From positions 1 through 60,353 of the forward strand of contig JAJPID010000016.1 of assembly GCA_021324945.1 (NCBI GenBank): a stretch of 60,353 nucleotides of DNA, written 5' to 3'. This document shows positions 42,276 through 52,097 of the stretch, piece after piece; the first letter of the stretch is position 1, and the number at the start of each line of letters is the position of its first letter. Source of the stretch: Lysobacterales bacterium. GTDB lineage: Bacteria; Pseudomonadota; Gammaproteobacteria; Xanthomonadales; Rhodanobacteraceae. The notes under the pieces were generated by a model. The model was not told the origin of the DNA. It was given only the letters and a program-made list of their open reading frames with translations, and ran no database searches. Both the position numbers and the translations under genes were made by a program.

Positions 42276-44678
42276 TCAATGCTCCCGCCAATAACGCGCC
42301 TGCTCAATGCGCTCCTCGGAAACCAGCTGCGGCGACGCTCCCCTTGCAAAGGCAATCCTGACCGCGCCCGTGTCGAAAGTCGCCAACAACGGGATGCCGA
42401 GCGCGCGGTAGCGGGCAACCACCAGCGGAGCGGGATGGCCGAAGCGATTGCGGTAGCCCGCCGAAGCCACGGCAAGCTGCGGATGCAGCGCGCGCAAATA
42501 CTCCTTGCTGGACGAAGTCTTGCTGCCGTGGTGCGGCGCGATCAGCACCAGCGGCGCACCGGCGGAAACCGCGTTCGCGATGGACGGTTCAATTCTCGAG
42601 GTCGTGTCAGCAGGCATCAGCAACCTTCCGCTTTCGCTTGTCACAAGCAATACACAACCTGCATCGTTGCCGCTGCCGGCGCGCTGCGGCGACAAGATGC
42701 GGAACGTGACGCCGTTCCATTGCCAGTGCTGACCCGCGATGCACTGCTCGAGCGGAACGTCGCCACGACCGGGCTCGCCGCCGAGCGCAAATGCATCCGG
42801 AAACGCACTCGATACTGCACGTGCGCCGCCGGCGTGGTCGTTATCGCCATGGCTGATTATCAACATGTCGAGTTTGTTCACGCCGATCGCGTGCAGCGCC
42901 GGCACCACCGCGGTCTCGCCCAGATCGAAGCCGGAGGGATAGCGCGCGCCGGCGTCGAACAGCAACGCATGATTGCGCGTGCGCACCAGCACCGACAGTC
43001 CCTGCCCCACATCGATCACCATCGCTTCGAATGCGCCCTGCTGCGGCAATTCGAGGCACGGCCACAGCAGCGGCAGCAGCATCAACGCACCGAGCAGACG
43101 CGCGGGAATTCCGCGTGGCGCCAAGAGCCAAACCGCGCCGAGACACGCCAGCACGAATGCGAGCAACGAAGGCGCCGGAAAGTAGTGCATCGCCGCCGGC
43201 CACGCAGCGAGTTTCGTCAGCAGCCCCCACTGCGCGTCCGCCAAGTGCGCGCAGAGGCGCAGTACTGGAACGCCGATCGACGGCAGCGGCAGCAGCAATG
43301 CGCTTGCCAATAAGGTACAGGGCACCAGCACGAAGCTGATGAAAGGCACCGCGATCAGATTGGCGACCGGCCCGACCAGCGAAGCCTGCCCGAAAAACCA
43401 AACGGTCAACGGCAACAGTGCCAAGGCCATCAGCAGCGGCGACAGACCGATTTCGCGCAGGCGTCCGCGCCAGCCTTCCTGACGCGCCAGTGTCCATGCG
43501 AGCAACGCCACCCCCGCGAACGACAACCAGAATCCTGCCGACAAGACAGACAGCGGATCGACGATCAGAATCGCGCACAGCGCCAGGCCCAAGCCTTCAC
43601 CCAATCCGTCACCGCGCCGCGCGATGCGCGCGAGTGACACCGCGCCGATCATCCAGAGCGTGCGGGTAGTCGGCAGGCCGAACCCGGCCAGCGCACCGTA
43701 GGCGATCGCCGCCGGCAGCGCGAAGCACGCTTCCGCGATCGGGCGCGGCATGCGCAATGCGAGCGACGGAAACAGCCACCACAACGCGCGTGCCAGCAAG
43801 GCGCCGAACATCGCGGCCAGACCGACATGAAATCCCGAAATCGCGATCAGGTGCGCCACGCCCGTCGCGCGTACCACTTGCCAATCCGATTCATCCAGTG
43901 CGCGCTGGTCGCCCACGCTCAATGCACGCAGCAGGTGCGCGGCGTGCGGATCATCAGGCAACCTCGCGGCGATCGTCTGCGAAATGCGCGCGCGCAAAGC
44001 GTCCACGCACCTAGATTGCGCGAACGGTGCATTAGCGGGATCTTCGCGCACGTATCCGGTGGCGACGATGCGCTGCTGCAGCGCCGAACGCTCGAAATCG
44101 AAGCCGCCCGGATTCATCAGGCTGCGCGGGCGCTTCAAGCGCACCAGCAATCGCCAGCGCGAGCATGGCGTCAGTCGTGGCGGTGCGCCATTGCGCGCCG
44201 CATACCACGACAGGCGCAACACACCATTCAAGTGCACGGGTGAGCCGTCGATTCGCGCCGAATCGACATCGAGATCGAAACGCGAGGATTCGTCCTGCGC
44301 CTGCGGCAGGTCTTCGATGCTGCCGGTGACCACAAGATCGCGGCCTTCCAGCGCGTGCGGGAGGCGGGACTGCAGGGCGACATCGGCGCGCAAGGCCGTC
44401 CAGCCGAAGGCCGTCAGCGCAATTGCCAGCAATGTGAACGCGATACCGGGATGTTTTTTTTCGTCATCCCGACGCATGCCAGGGTCAATTTGGCTGTTCC
44501 CAAAAAGAAACTGGACTCCGGCTTTCGCCGGAATGACGAGCATCAGCAGCCAGTCGAACCAAGCTGGCGGCAATGCGGGCAGCGTCTGCACGAGCAATGC
44601 GCCGATCAGCAGCGCGAGGCCACACGCGAGCAGGCTCGGCGGCGAGGATTGTCTGGCGCTTCCCCCAAGCGCGCGCAT
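42276..44678 (-). CDS. comEC: ComEC/Rec2 family DNA-uptake channel
   Basis: 800 aa. The N-terminal part has membrane helices and the DUF4131 region; the Competence core contains RALSVGDQRALDESDWQVVR, HLIAISGFHVGLAA and AYGALAGFGLPTTRTLWMIG. The C-terminal 270 residues form a metallo-beta-lactamase-like domain (IDVGQGLSVLVRT, ISHGDNDHAGGARA, IAPHHGSKTSSS). Predicted to pass single-stranded DNA across the inner membrane in natural transformation. A repeat-derived peptide (VIPAKAGVQ onwards) is inserted near residues 47-72. The frame is intact. Confidence 0.93.
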   Translation of the reverse strand: MRALGGSARQSSPPSLLACGLALLIGALLVQTLPALPPAWFDWLLMLVIPAKAGVQFLFGNSQIDPGMRRDDEKKHPGIAFTLLAIALTAFGWTALRADVALQSRLPHALEGRDLVVTGSIEDLPQAQDESSRFDLDVDSARIDGSPVHLNGVLRLSWYAARNGAPPRLTPCSRWRLLVRLKRPRSLMNPGGFDFERSALQQRIVATGYVREDPANAPFAQSRCVDALRARISQTIAARLPDDPHAAHLLRALSVGDQRALDESDWQVVRATGVAHLIAISGFHVGLAAMFGALLARALWWLFPSLALRMPRPIAEACFALPAAIAYGALAGFGLPTTRTLWMIGAVSLARIARRGDGLGEGLGLALCAILIVDPLSVLSAGFWLSFAGVALLAWTLARQEGWRGRLREIGLSPLLMALALLPLTVWFFGQASLVGPVANLIAVPFISFVLVPCTLLASALLLPLPSIGVPVLRLCAHLADAQWGLLTKLAAWPAAMHYFPAPSLLAFVLACLGAVWLLAPRGIPARLLGALMLLPLLWPCLELPQQGAFEAMVIDVGQGLSVLVRTRNHALLFDAGARYPSGFDLGETAVVPALHAIGVNKLDMLIISHGDNDHAGGARAVSSAFPDAFALGGEPGRGDVPLEQCIAGQHWQWNGVTFRILSPQRAGSGNDAGCVLLVTSESGRLLMPADTTSRIEPSIANAVSAGAPLVLIAPHHGSKTSSSKEYLRALHPQLAVASAGYRNRFGHPAPLVVARYRALGIPLLATFDTGAVRIAFARGASPQLVSEERIEQARYWREH
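44462..44538. repeat. Dispersed palindromic repeat, copy 3, inside comEC
   Basis: Ends CGTCAT (44462-44467) and ATGACG (44533-44538), with CTTTCGCCGGAATGACG at the right end, as in the other copies. Translated on the minus strand it gives VIPAKAGVQF and on to GMRRDDEK, between the first two hydrophobic segments of ComEC. The frame is preserved. Confidence 0.8.
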
Positions 44679-44690
44679 CGCGAAGACCGC

Positions 44691-45422
44691 TCAGCTCTCG
44701 GCGACGAATGGCCGCAGCTTGCCGCCGGTAAGCTCCAGCACGCGATCCATGCGCGATGCCAGATGAGGATCGTGCGTCACCAGAACGAACCCGGTGCCGA
44801 TCTCGCGATTCAACTCCAACATCAACTCGTACACCGCCGCGGCATTCTTCGCATCAAGGTTGCCGGTCGGCTCGTCGCCCAGCACGCAGGCCGGACGCGT
44901 CACGATCGCCCGCGCGACGGCGCAGCGTTGGCGCTCGCCGCCGGATAGTTCACCGGGCTTGTGTTGCAGGCGTGCGCCCAGCCCCACCCGCTGCAACAAC
45001 GTGCTCGCATTTTCACGTGCCTCGGCGGTCGGCGTGCCACGGATCAGGAGCGGCATCGCCACGTTTTCCAGCGCGGTGAATTCGGGCAGCAGATGATGAA
45101 ACTGATAAACGAAACCAAGCGAGCGGTTACGCACGCGTCCGCGTTCGGCATCGGAAAGTTTCGACAGCACGCGGCCCTGCAATTCGATCTCGCCGCCCGT
45201 CGGCGTATCCAGGCCGCCCACGATATGCAGCAGCGTACTCTTGCCGGAACCCGAAGCGCCCACGATCGCCAGCGTCTCGCCGCGATTCAATTCGAAGCTG
45301 GCGTCCAGCAATACTTCCGTGCGTAGCGAACCTTCCTGATAAATCTTTGCGATGTTGCGCGCGCGCAGCACGATCGTGTTGCCGCTTTTGCTCCCTGCTC
45401 CCTGCTCCCTATTCTCACTCAT
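44691..45422 (-). CDS. lolD: Lipoprotein-releasing system ATP-binding protein
   Basis: 243-aa ATPase that powers release of lipoproteins from the inner membrane to LolA. Walker [11 protein letters not shown], LolD-type [19 protein letters not shown], signature [15 protein letters not shown], Walker [14 protein letters not shown]-loop VTHD. ATG 45422 overlaps the lolC stop by 8 nt. The first 15 residues ([15 protein letters not shown]) are non-conserved and are partly encoded by a 7-bp tandem repeat. Confidence 0.94.
   Translation of the reverse strand: MSENREQGAGSKSGNTIVLRARNIAKIYQEGSLRTEVLLDASFELNRGETLAIVGASGSGKSTLLHIVGGLDTPTGGEIELQGRVLSKLSDAERGRVRNRSLGFVYQFHHLLPEFTALENVAMPLLIRGTPTAEARENASTLLQRVGLGARLQHKPGELSGGERQRCAVARAIVTRPACVLGDEPTGNLDAKNAAAVYELMLELNREIGTGFVLVTHDPHLASRMDRVLELTGGKLRPFVAES
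45390..45410. repeat. Heptanucleotide tandem repeat at the start of lolD
   Basis: Three exact copies of GCTCCCT (45390-45396, 45397-45403, 45404-45410), reading AGGGAGC on the coding strand, codons about 5-11 of lolD. Gain or loss of one unit would shift the frame. Confidence 0.85.
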
Positions 45423-46659
45423 AGCGCAACGCCTGCGCTGGTTGCGTGCGCGACGCGCGCCACGCCGGATACAGCGTCGCCACGAAGGCGAAGAGCAGGG
45501 CCATGCTGGCAATCCAGCCGACGTCGCTCCAGTGCAACTGCGAGGGCAGTTCGCTGATGTAGTACACGTCGGGCGAAAGGAACACCACGTGGAAGGTCCG
45601 CTCGATCCACTTCACCAGCGCTTCCAGATTCAGCGCCAGCAGCACGCCGCAGATCACGCCGATCAATATTCCGATCGCGCCGACGATCAAGCCCTGGATC
45701 ATGAACACGCCCATGATGCAGCGCGGCGTCGCCCCCAGCGTGCGCAGGATCGCGATGTCGGCCTGCTTGTCGGTCACCAGCATCACCAGCGTCGACACCA
45801 GATTGAATGCCGCGACCGCTACGATCAGCGAGAGGATGATGAACATCACCTTCTTCTCCATGGACACCGCCTTGAAGAAGTTGGCATGGCCTTCCATCCA
45901 AGTTTGCACACGGTACGCCTGCCCGAGCTGGTCGGCCAGATCGTGCGCCACGTCCCAGGCGCGGAACATATCGTCCAGCCGCAGGCGGATGCCGCTCGGG
46001 CCGTCCATGTTGTAGAGCTTCTCGGCATCCTGCAGATTGACCACCGCGAGGCCGGAGTCGTATTCCTCCATACCCGCTTCGAACAAGCCGATCACGGTGA
46101 AGCGTTTCAGCCGCGGCACCACGCCGACCGGCGTGACGTTGAATTCCGGCGCGTACACGACCACCTTGTCGCCGACGCCCACGCCCAGATTTAGTGCGAG
46201 ATCCTTGCCGAGGATGATGCCCCACGAGCCGGGTGTCAGCTCCGACAGCTTGCCGGCGATCATCTTCTGGCCGATGTCGGCAACTTTCGGTTCCTGCTCC
46301 GGCAGCACGCCGCGAATGATCGCGCCCTGGCTCGCCGCATCGCCGCGCAGGAAGGCCTCACGCTCTACGTACGGCGCCGCGCCCTGCACGTGTGGATTCT
46401 TTTGCGCGATCTCCAGTGCGCGCGGCCAGTCTGTGACGCTCTGCCCCACGCCGGAAATCGTCGCGTGCGCGACCATGCCGAGGATGCGCGTGCGCAATTC
46501 CGAATCGAACCCGTTCATCACGGAAATCACCGTGATCAGCGCGGTGACGCCGACCGCGATCCCCAGCATCGACACCAGCGAAATGAAAGAAATGAAGTGA
46601 TTGCGCCGCTTTGCGCGCGTGTAACGCAGGCCGATGAAAAGTTCGAGGGGACGAAACAT
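45415..46659 (-). CDS. lolC: Lipoprotein-releasing system permease LolC/LolE
   Basis: 414 aa. MacB/FtsX-type permease: helix 1 after the amphipathic start ([40 protein letters not shown]), a periplasmic domain of about 220 residues, then three C-terminal helices ([40 protein letters not shown]). Only one permease is encoded with lolD, so it may form a homodimer (LolF-like) rather than a LolC-LolE pair. The symbol is therefore approximate. Confidence 0.92.
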   Translation of the reverse strand: MFRPLELFIGLRYTRAKRRNHFISFISLVSMLGIAVGVTALITVISVMNGFDSELRTRILGMVAHATISGVGQSVTDWPRALEIAQKNPHVQGAAPYVEREAFLRGDAASQGAIIRGVLPEQEPKVADIGQKMIAGKLSELTPGSWGIILGKDLALNLGVGVGDKVVVYAPEFNVTPVGVVPRLKRFTVIGLFEAGMEEYDSGLAVVNLQDAEKLYNMDGPSGIRLRLDDMFRAWDVAHDLADQLGQAYRVQTWMEGHANFFKAVSMEKKVMFIILSLIVAVAAFNLVSTLVMLVTDKQADIAILRTLGATPRCIMGVFMIQGLIVGAIGILIGVICGVLLALNLEALVKWIERTFHVVFLSPDVYYISELPSQLHWSDVGWIASMALLFAFVATLYPAWRASRTQPAQALRYE

Positions 46660-46712
46660 TGAAACTGGTTTGCGAAGTCGGTGTCAGAAGTCGGAAAAAG
46701 TGCAACAACTCT

Positions 46713-46812
46713 CCGTCATTGCGAACGCGGCAAAGCCGCAATCCGTAATCTGCTGCATGATCGACTTGAAGCAGATTCGGGATCCACGCTTTTTGTGGAC
46801 CCCGGAGTGACG
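46713..46812. repeat. Dispersed palindromic repeat, copy 4, between cptA-like gene and lolC
   Basis: Left end CCGTCATTGCGAACGCGG, right end TGGACCCCGGAGTGACG. Near the right end GGGATCCA and TGGACCCC bracket a small hairpin. It occupies half of the 204-bp gap before lolC and could act as a transcript-level punctuation mark there. Confidence 0.75.
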
Positions 46813-46863
46813 ATTTATTGCAGCGTGCCGGAACGCGAAGACCCCGGCAAGCAGATCAGACCC

Positions 46864-47313
46864 TCAAACGCTGTCGGCGTTCACCGACATGCGCGTTCCA
46901 TCCAGAGCGAGACGGGCACACAGGCGCCGGCGCGTGTCCGCATCCAGATTATCCGGCAGCAGCCACAAACCGGCACGTCCGCGCGGCCAATGCAGGTGCA
47001 GCACGATCAGTGGACCGAGCACGCGCGCATCCCGCAATGCGGCCTGCATTTCGGCTTCGCTTCCGCTCTTCTCCAGCCTGATCGAAACGCTGCCGTCGCT
47101 GCGCCAGTTCACGCCGCGAACGTGCGGACGCAGAAAACACCGCATTGACCACACGCCATGGATCGCCACCACTGTTTCCAACACGCTCTTCAACCACGCC
47201 GCAACTCCGCTGAGCCAGATCGCAACGCCCGCCAGTACGATCAGCAACGCGGCTGCAATCGCCAGCACACGCGAGGGCTTGTATTCAAATCCGATTGCAG
47301 GTGCGGATCGCAT
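46864..47313 (-). CDS. CptA/YgfX-like membrane protein
   Basis: 149 aa from ATG 47313. Two N-terminal membrane helices (VLAIAAALLIVLAGVAIWLS and the following AWLKSVLETVVAIHGVW) and a soluble C-terminal part with LGPLIVLHLHWPRGRAGLWL and LPDNLDADTRRRLCARL, the pattern of YgfX proteins. In enterobacteria YgfX is coded next to SdhE, as here; its start overlaps the sdhE end by 29 nt. Assigned mainly on size, topology and neighbour. Confidence 0.75.
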   Translation of the reverse strand: MRSAPAIGFEYKPSRVLAIAAALLIVLAGVAIWLSGVAAWLKSVLETVVAIHGVWSMRCFLRPHVRGVNWRSDGSVSIRLEKSGSEAEMQAALRDARVLGPLIVLHLHWPRGRAGLWLLPDNLDADTRRRLCARLALDGTRMSVNADSV

Positions 47314-47542
47314 CCACGATCTCCTGCCAGTCCGCCCGCGGCGGGCGCGCATTTCCCATCAGCCAGTCCCAGATCAGCGGATCGGGTTGCTCCAGCAATT
47401 CGTCGAACGATGCCAGCGTATCCTCGTTTGATTGATCGTTCGAATCCAGCCAGCCGCCGAGCAATGCATCCAGCTCGCGCGTACCGCGCCGGCAGCGCCA
47501 GCGCAGGCGTTTGAGTTGCGCTTCTGAAGCGGGGTGGCTCAC
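47285..47542 (-). CDS. sdhE: Succinate dehydrogenase assembly factor SdhE
   Basis: 85 aa. Helps attach FAD to SdhA. The RGxxE motif is present in [17 protein letters not shown], followed by [17 protein letters not shown], the family core. It starts at GTG 47542, overlapping the sdhB stop by 4 nt (GTGA). Directly downstream of the dehydrogenase genes it serves. Confidence 0.93.
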   Translation of the reverse strand: MSHPASEAQLKRLRWRCRRGTRELDALLGGWLDSNDQSNEDTLASFDELLEQPDPLIWDWLMGNARPPRADWQEIVDAIRTCNRI

Positions 47543-48318
47543 ACCGTGCGCTTCACCATCAGTTGCTTGATCTCGCCGATCGCCTGCGCGGGGTTCAAAT
47601 GCTTCGGGCAGGTGTTGGTGCAGTTCATGATGGTGTGGCAGCGATACAGCCGGAAGGGATCCTCGAGGTCGTCCAGGCGCGCGCCCGTATCTTCGTCGCG
47701 CGAATCGATGATCCAGCGGTAGGCCTGCAACAGGATCGCTGGGCCGAGATAGCGATCCGGATTCCACCAGTAGCTGGGGCAAGAAGTCGAACAGCACGCG
47801 CACAGGATGCACTCATACAGGCCGTCGAGTTTCTTGCGCTCTTCCGGCGATTGCAGCCGCTCGCGGTCCGGCGGCGCGCTTTGCGTGCGCAACCACGGCT
47901 TGATCGAGGCGTATTGCGCGTAGAAGTGCGTGAGGTCGGGCACCAGATCCTTCACCACCGGCATATGCGGCAACGGATAGATCTTGACGTCGCCTTCAGG
48001 CAGGTCGTGCAGCGCCTTGGTGCAGGCCAGTGTGTTGCCGCCGTTGATGTTCATCGCGCAGGAACCGCAGATGCCCTCGCGGCAGGAGCGGCGCAGCGTC
48101 AGCGTGGGATCGATCTCGTTCTTGATCTTCAGCAGCACGTCCAGAACCATCGGCGTGTTGCTGACGTCCACCTCGAAGGAATCCATGCGCGGGTTTTCAC
48201 CCGTGTCCGGGTCCCAGCGATAGACGTGGAACGTGCGCACCTTCTTCGCGCCGGGTTTGGCGGTGTAATGGCGGCCTTTTTTGATCTTGGAGTTTTTGGG
48301 GAGAGCGAAATCGGCCAT
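47539..48318 (-). CDS. sdhB: Succinate dehydrogenase iron-sulfur subunit
   Basis: 259 aa. Carries electrons from FAD to quinone through three clusters. The plant-type [2Fe-2S] ligands are in [21 protein letters not shown]; the [4Fe-4S]/[3Fe-4S] ligands are in [16 protein letters not shown] and [18 protein letters not shown]. Start ATG 48318, 2 bp after the small membrane gene. All cluster Cys residues are present. Confidence 0.97.
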   Translation of the reverse strand: MADFALPKNSKIKKGRHYTAKPGAKKVRTFHVYRWDPDTGENPRMDSFEVDVSNTPMVLDVLLKIKNEIDPTLTLRRSCREGICGSCAMNINGGNTLACTKALHDLPEGDVKIYPLPHMPVVKDLVPDLTHFYAQYASIKPWLRTQSAPPDRERLQSPEERKKLDGLYECILCACCSTSCPSYWWNPDRYLGPAILLQAYRWIIDSRDEDTGARLDDLEDPFRLYRCHTIMNCTNTCPKHLNPAQAIGEIKQLMVKRTV

Positions 48319-48320
48319 GA

Positions 48321-48542
48321 CTAGTCTCTGAAATACCGCCAGATGCTGGGTATCGGGTATCCGTGTTCACGACGAAACATATGAAACCCCCACCATGGAA
48401 GAGCCATGCACACTAGCGCCCAAATTAAGCGCTCCATCGCAGATAACCCACGCTCATTGCAAACCCTCCATATCGGCCAGACGGAAACTGCAATCCATGC
48501 AAACAGTGCCAAGAGCAAAAACCTGGCGTCTGTCGGAAACAC
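48321..48542 (-). CDS. Small membrane protein between sdhA and sdhB
   Basis: 73 aa starting at GTG 48542, with 2-nt gaps to sdhA and to sdhB. Two hydrophobic segments, [18 protein letters not shown] and [18 protein letters not shown], joined by a short charged loop ([13 protein letters not shown]). The shape recalls PLDc_N-type two-helix domains, but this is only a resemblance. Base use differs from the neighbours: several ATA, TTA, CTA, AGG and AGA codons and clearly lower GC. The tight fit suggests translation with the operon. A role in Sdh assembly is possible but unproven. Confidence 0.65.
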   Translation of the reverse strand: MFPTDARFLLLALFAWIAVSVWPIWRVCNERGLSAMERLIWALVCMALPWWGFHMFRREHGYPIPSIWRYFRD

Positions 48543-48544
48543 GC

Positions 48545-50335
48545 TCAGTAAACCCGCTTCTTCGGCGGAATCGTCTGCACGTCGCTGGTCAAGGTATTCA
48601 GATGCACCGGCCGATAATCGAAGCGCACCGCGCCTTTGTCATCGACCCAGCTCAGCGTGTGCTTCAGCCAGTTGACGTCGTCGCGCTCGGGAAAGTCCTC
48701 GCGCGCGTGCGCACCGCGCGATTCGGTGCGCTGCTGCGCTGAATACATCGTCGCGACCGCCTGCCCGAGCAGATTGGAAAGTTCGAAAGTTTCGACCAGG
48801 TCGGAATTCCAGATCAGCGAGCGGTCGGTGACGCGTACATCTTCGAAGCTTGCATAAATCTCGGAAATCTTCTTGCAGCCTTCCGCCAAGGATTCCGCCG
48901 TGCGGAACACCGCCGCGTCGGTCTGCATGGTGCGTTGCATGTTGAGGCGGATCTGCGCGGTCGGTGTGCTGCCATTGGCGTTGCGCAGTTTTTCCAGCCG
49001 CTGCATCGGCCGGTCGAGGATGTCGCTGGCGACATCCTTGTGCGGCGAGTTGGGTTTGATCAGTTCCGCGCAGCGGTTGGCGACCGCACGGCCGAAGACC
49101 ACCAGGTCGAGCAGCGAATTGGAACCGAGGCGGTTGGCGCCGTGCACCGACACGCACGCGGCTTCGCCGATAGCGAACAGGCTCGGCACAACGACGTCCG
49201 GATCATCGCCCTTCTTCACCACGACCTCGCCGTGGTAGTTGGTCGGAATGCCGCCCATGTTGTAGTGCACGGTCGGCTGCACCGGGATCGGCTGCTTGGT
49301 GACGTCCACGCCGGCGAAGATGCGCGCGCTCTCGGCAATGCCGGGCAGGCGCTCATGGATCACTTCGGGTCCGAGGTGTTGCAGGTTCAAGTAAATGTGG
49401 TCGGCCTGTTCGCCCACGCCACGGCCTTCGCGGATCTCGATCGTCATCGCGCGGCTGACCACGTCGCGCGAGGCCAGATCCTTCGCGTTCGGCGCATAGC
49501 GCTCCATGAAGCGCTCACCCTTGGAATTGGTGAGATAACCGCCTTCGCCGCGCACGCCTTCGGTAATCAGGCAGCCCGCGCCGTAGATGCCGGTGGGGTG
49601 GAATTGCACGAATTCCATGTCCTGAAGCGGCAAGCCCGCGCGTAGGGCCATGCCGCCACCATCGCCGGTGCAGGTGTGCGCGGAGGTGCAGGAAAAATAC
49701 GCGCGGCCGTAACCGCCAGTCGCCAGCACCACCGCGTGTCCCCTGAAGAAATGCAGTGTGCCTTCGTTCAAGTCGATGGCGAACACGCCACGGATGTTGC
49801 CATCCGCATCGGTGACGAGATCGGTGGCGAAATATTCGATGAAGAAGCGCGCGTCGTAACGCAACGATTGCTGATATAGCGTGTGCAGGATCGCGTGCCC
49901 CGTGCGGTCCGCCGCAGCGCAGGTGCGTTGCGCAACGCCTTCGCCGTAATTGGTCGTCATGCCGCCGAACGGGCGCTGGTAGATCTTGCCTTCCTCGGTG
50001 CGTGAGAACGGCACGCCGTAGTGTTCCAGCTCGATGATCGCGGGAATCGCCTCGCGGCACATGTATTCGATCGCGTCCTGGTCGCCCAGCCAGTCCGAAC
50101 CCTTTACGGTGTCGTACATGTGCCAGCGCCAGTCGTCCGGGCCCATGTTGCCGAGCGCGGCCGAAATTCCCCCCTGTGCCGCGACCGTGTGCGAGCGCGT
50201 CGGGAACACCTTGGTGATGCACGCGGTCGTCAAGCCTTTAGCAGCGAGTCCGAGCGTCGCGCGCAATCCTGCGCCGCCGGCGCCGACCACGATCACGTCG
50301 TACTGATGGGTTTGTATCTTGGTCGTTTTCGCCAT
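48545..50335 (-). CDS. sdhA: Succinate dehydrogenase flavoprotein subunit
   Basis: 596 aa. Oxidises succinate to fumarate. FAD-binding motif [18 protein letters not shown]; the covalent-FAD His is in [11 protein letters not shown]; the substrate loop [16 protein letters not shown] and active-site Arg region [16 protein letters not shown] are intact. ATG 50335 chosen (an upstream TTG is in frame). Part of the minus-strand sdhCDAB set. Confidence 0.98.
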   Translation of the reverse strand: MAKTTKIQTHQYDVIVVGAGGAGLRATLGLAAKGLTTACITKVFPTRSHTVAAQGGISAALGNMGPDDWRWHMYDTVKGSDWLGDQDAIEYMCREAIPAIIELEHYGVPFSRTEEGKIYQRPFGGMTTNYGEGVAQRTCAAADRTGHAILHTLYQQSLRYDARFFIEYFATDLVTDADGNIRGVFAIDLNEGTLHFFRGHAVVLATGGYGRAYFSCTSAHTCTGDGGGMALRAGLPLQDMEFVQFHPTGIYGAGCLITEGVRGEGGYLTNSKGERFMERYAPNAKDLASRDVVSRAMTIEIREGRGVGEQADHIYLNLQHLGPEVIHERLPGIAESARIFAGVDVTKQPIPVQPTVHYNMGGIPTNYHGEVVVKKGDDPDVVVPSLFAIGEAACVSVHGANRLGSNSLLDLVVFGRAVANRCAELIKPNSPHKDVASDILDRPMQRLEKLRNANGSTPTAQIRLNMQRTMQTDAAVFRTAESLAEGCKKISEIYASFEDVRVTDRSLIWNSDLVETFELSNLLGQAVATMYSAQQRTESRGAHAREDFPERDDVNWLKHTLSWVDDKGAVRFDYRPVHLNTLTSDVQTIPPKKRVY

Positions 50336-50347
50336 GATTCGCCGCAA

Positions 50348-50755
50348 TCAATAAACCGCGAGCCAGATGTTCAATGCCGCCAGCGCGCACGCCAGCGCGC
50401 CGATCACGGCCAGAAACTTGATCGCGATCAGCAGCGTCAATTCAATCCAGCGCGTGTGGACGTAATCTTCGATGATCACCTGCAGGCCGAGCTGGCCGTG
50501 CCAGAAGCCGATCGCCGTGAACAGGATCAGCAGCAGCGTGTTCCAAGGCGTGGCCACCAAGACATGCGCTGATGCGAAATCCAGATGAGGCAGGCGCAGT
50601 ACCAGCCAGACGAACCAGAGACACAAGGGGACCAGCGCCACCGCGGTCAGGCGTTGCCACCACCAATGGCCGACGCCGCTTCTGGCCGCACCCAAAGCGC
50701 GCACGCGCTTCAGCGGCGTGCGCATGTCCTGTACGTGCTGCGGCTGCGAGCTCAT
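50348..50755 (-). CDS. sdhD: Succinate dehydrogenase membrane anchor subunit D
   Basis: 135 aa with three membrane helices. WWWQRLTAVALVPLCLWFVW begins helix 1, and FTAIGFWHGQLGLQVIIEDY contains the heme-ligand His and the conserved ED-Y region; the third helix is FLAVIGALACALAALNIWLA. ATG 50755 overlaps the sdhC stop by 4 nt. Longer open frame upstream is antisense noise over sdhC. Confidence 0.94.
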   Translation of the reverse strand: MSSQPQHVQDMRTPLKRVRALGAARSGVGHWWWQRLTAVALVPLCLWFVWLVLRLPHLDFASAHVLVATPWNTLLLILFTAIGFWHGQLGLQVIIEDYVHTRWIELTLLIAIKFLAVIGALACALAALNIWLAVY

Positions 50756-51144
50756 GTCGCACCTCCAGCGCGCATCGCCCACAACCACGTGATCACCGTC
50801 AACGCGACGCTGACGATCACCACTACCCAGCCACTTGTGAAGTATTCGGATTTCTGGAAGCCCGCGCCGGCATCCCAAAACAGATGCCGGATGCCGTTGC
50901 ACAGGTGCAGGAACAGCGAGAACGTCCAGCAGACCAACAGGATCAAGCCGATCCAGCTTCCGCAAAATTCCGCGAAGGTCCCCCACGCGCCCTCGCCCGC
51001 CGCGAGCGCGACCAAGCCCCACGCCACCAACGCCACGCCCGCGCACAGAAACGCACCGGTCACGCGGTGCAAGATCGACAGCACCATCGTGATACGCCAT
51101 TCGTAGATCGAAAGATGCGGCGATAGCGGTCTTGCGTGCGGCAT
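50752..51144 (-). CDS. sdhC: Succinate dehydrogenase cytochrome b556 subunit
   Basis: 130 aa from ATG 51144, preceded by GAGGAAAG. Signature SIYEWRITMVLSILHRVTGA (Ser and Arg of the quinone site) and heme-ligand region FSLFLHLCNGIRHLFWD. Three membrane helices. First gene of the sdhCDA-x-BE set; divergent from ygfZ. Confidence 0.95.
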   Translation of the reverse strand: MPHARPLSPHLSIYEWRITMVLSILHRVTGAFLCAGVALVAWGLVALAAGEGAWGTFAEFCGSWIGLILLVCWTFSLFLHLCNGIRHLFWDAGAGFQKSEYFTSGWVVVIVSVALTVITWLWAMRAGGAT

Positions 51145-51227
51145 GGACGCTTTCCTCGTGAAGGCGGATGCGCGTGAAGAATTTGCGGCGGCGCCATGCA
51201 CTAGGGCGCCGGAAAATCCGTCAAAGC

Positions 51228-51257
51228 GTATTACAGCATCGTGCTGCGGCACAACAA
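51228..51257 (-). promoter_or_regulatory. Candidate promoter of the sdh operon
   Basis: Minus strand TTGTTG (51257-51252), 18 nt, TAATAC (51233-51228), about 85 nt before the sdhC ATG. Matches sigma-70 reasonably. It is in the only divergent gap ahead of the series; no other good pair was found. Confidence 0.35.
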
Positions 51258-51272
51258 TGTTAACCTGCTTCG

Positions 51273-52097
51273 ATGACCGGCGAGGCCATTTCCGATTCCA
51301 GTACGCGTGTTTTCCTCGATGAAGCGCGTTGCATCGAACTCAGCGGCGACGACGCGCGCGCGTTCGCGCAGGCGCAGTTTTCCGGCGATGTGCGTGCGCT
51401 GCGGCCGCTGCACTGGCAGTGGAACGCATGGCTCGATCACAAGGGCGGCGTGCGCGCGCTGATCCATCTGGCCGATGCGGGCGACGGGCGGTTGCTTGCC
51501 CTGCTGCGCGGGGGCGGTGTGCAAACCGTGTGCACGGAATTGCGGAAGTACGTGCTGCGCGCGAAGGTACGGATCGAACCGCTGCGCGATTGCTTTCTCT
51601 CGATCGGCGCGCCGCTGCCGCTGCACGAGCTGCGTGTCGGACATGAGGCGATCGGCTTCGGCTGCGGCGATCGCAGTATCTGGTTGGAAACCGCACAGCG
51701 TGCCAGCGATGCGGGGCATCAACGGGACTTCCATCTGGCCGAAATCCGCGAAGGCTGGCCTACCCTGCCGCCCGGTCTGGAGGCAAAATTCCTCCCGCCC
51801 GCGCTGGGGCTGGAACACCTCCGCGCGGTATCCTTCGACAAAGGCTGCTACCCGGGTCAGGAAATCGCCGCGCGACTGCATTACCGGGGCGGCCACAAGC
51901 GGCGGCTGGCTCACGTCATCGCTCCTGCGCCGTTGCGGCCCGGGGGGCCGCTTGCCGTAGGCAACGGTGAATGGGGAATCGTGCTGAACGCGGTGGAAAC
52001 ATCGGTCGGCGGGGAGGCACTGGCAGTCTTGGAAAAAACCTGTCTATCTAGTCATTTACATCATGATTTGAAAGTGATTAGGAGCTTTGAAGCCTGA
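51273..52097 (+). CDS. ygfZ: Folate-binding protein YgfZ (iron-sulfur cluster maintenance)
   Basis: 274 aa, GcvT-like fold. The diagnostic motif appears as DKGCYPGQEIAARLHYRGG (usual KGCYTGQE), with the Cys needed in the family. Acts with tetrahydrofolate in repair or assembly of some [4Fe-4S] enzymes. Its position opposite the sdh genes, which encode an iron-sulfur enzyme, fits. Confidence 0.92.
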   Translation: MTGEAISDSSTRVFLDEARCIELSGDDARAFAQAQFSGDVRALRPLHWQWNAWLDHKGGVRALIHLADAGDGRLLALLRGGGVQTVCTELRKYVLRAKVRIEPLRDCFLSIGAPLPLHELRVGHEAIGFGCGDRSIWLETAQRASDAGHQRDFHLAEIREGWPTLPPGLEAKFLPPALGLEHLRAVSFDKGCYPGQEIAARLHYRGGHKRRLAHVIAPAPLRPGGPLAVGNGEWGIVLNAVETSVGGEALAVLEKTCLSSHLHHDLKVIRSFEA

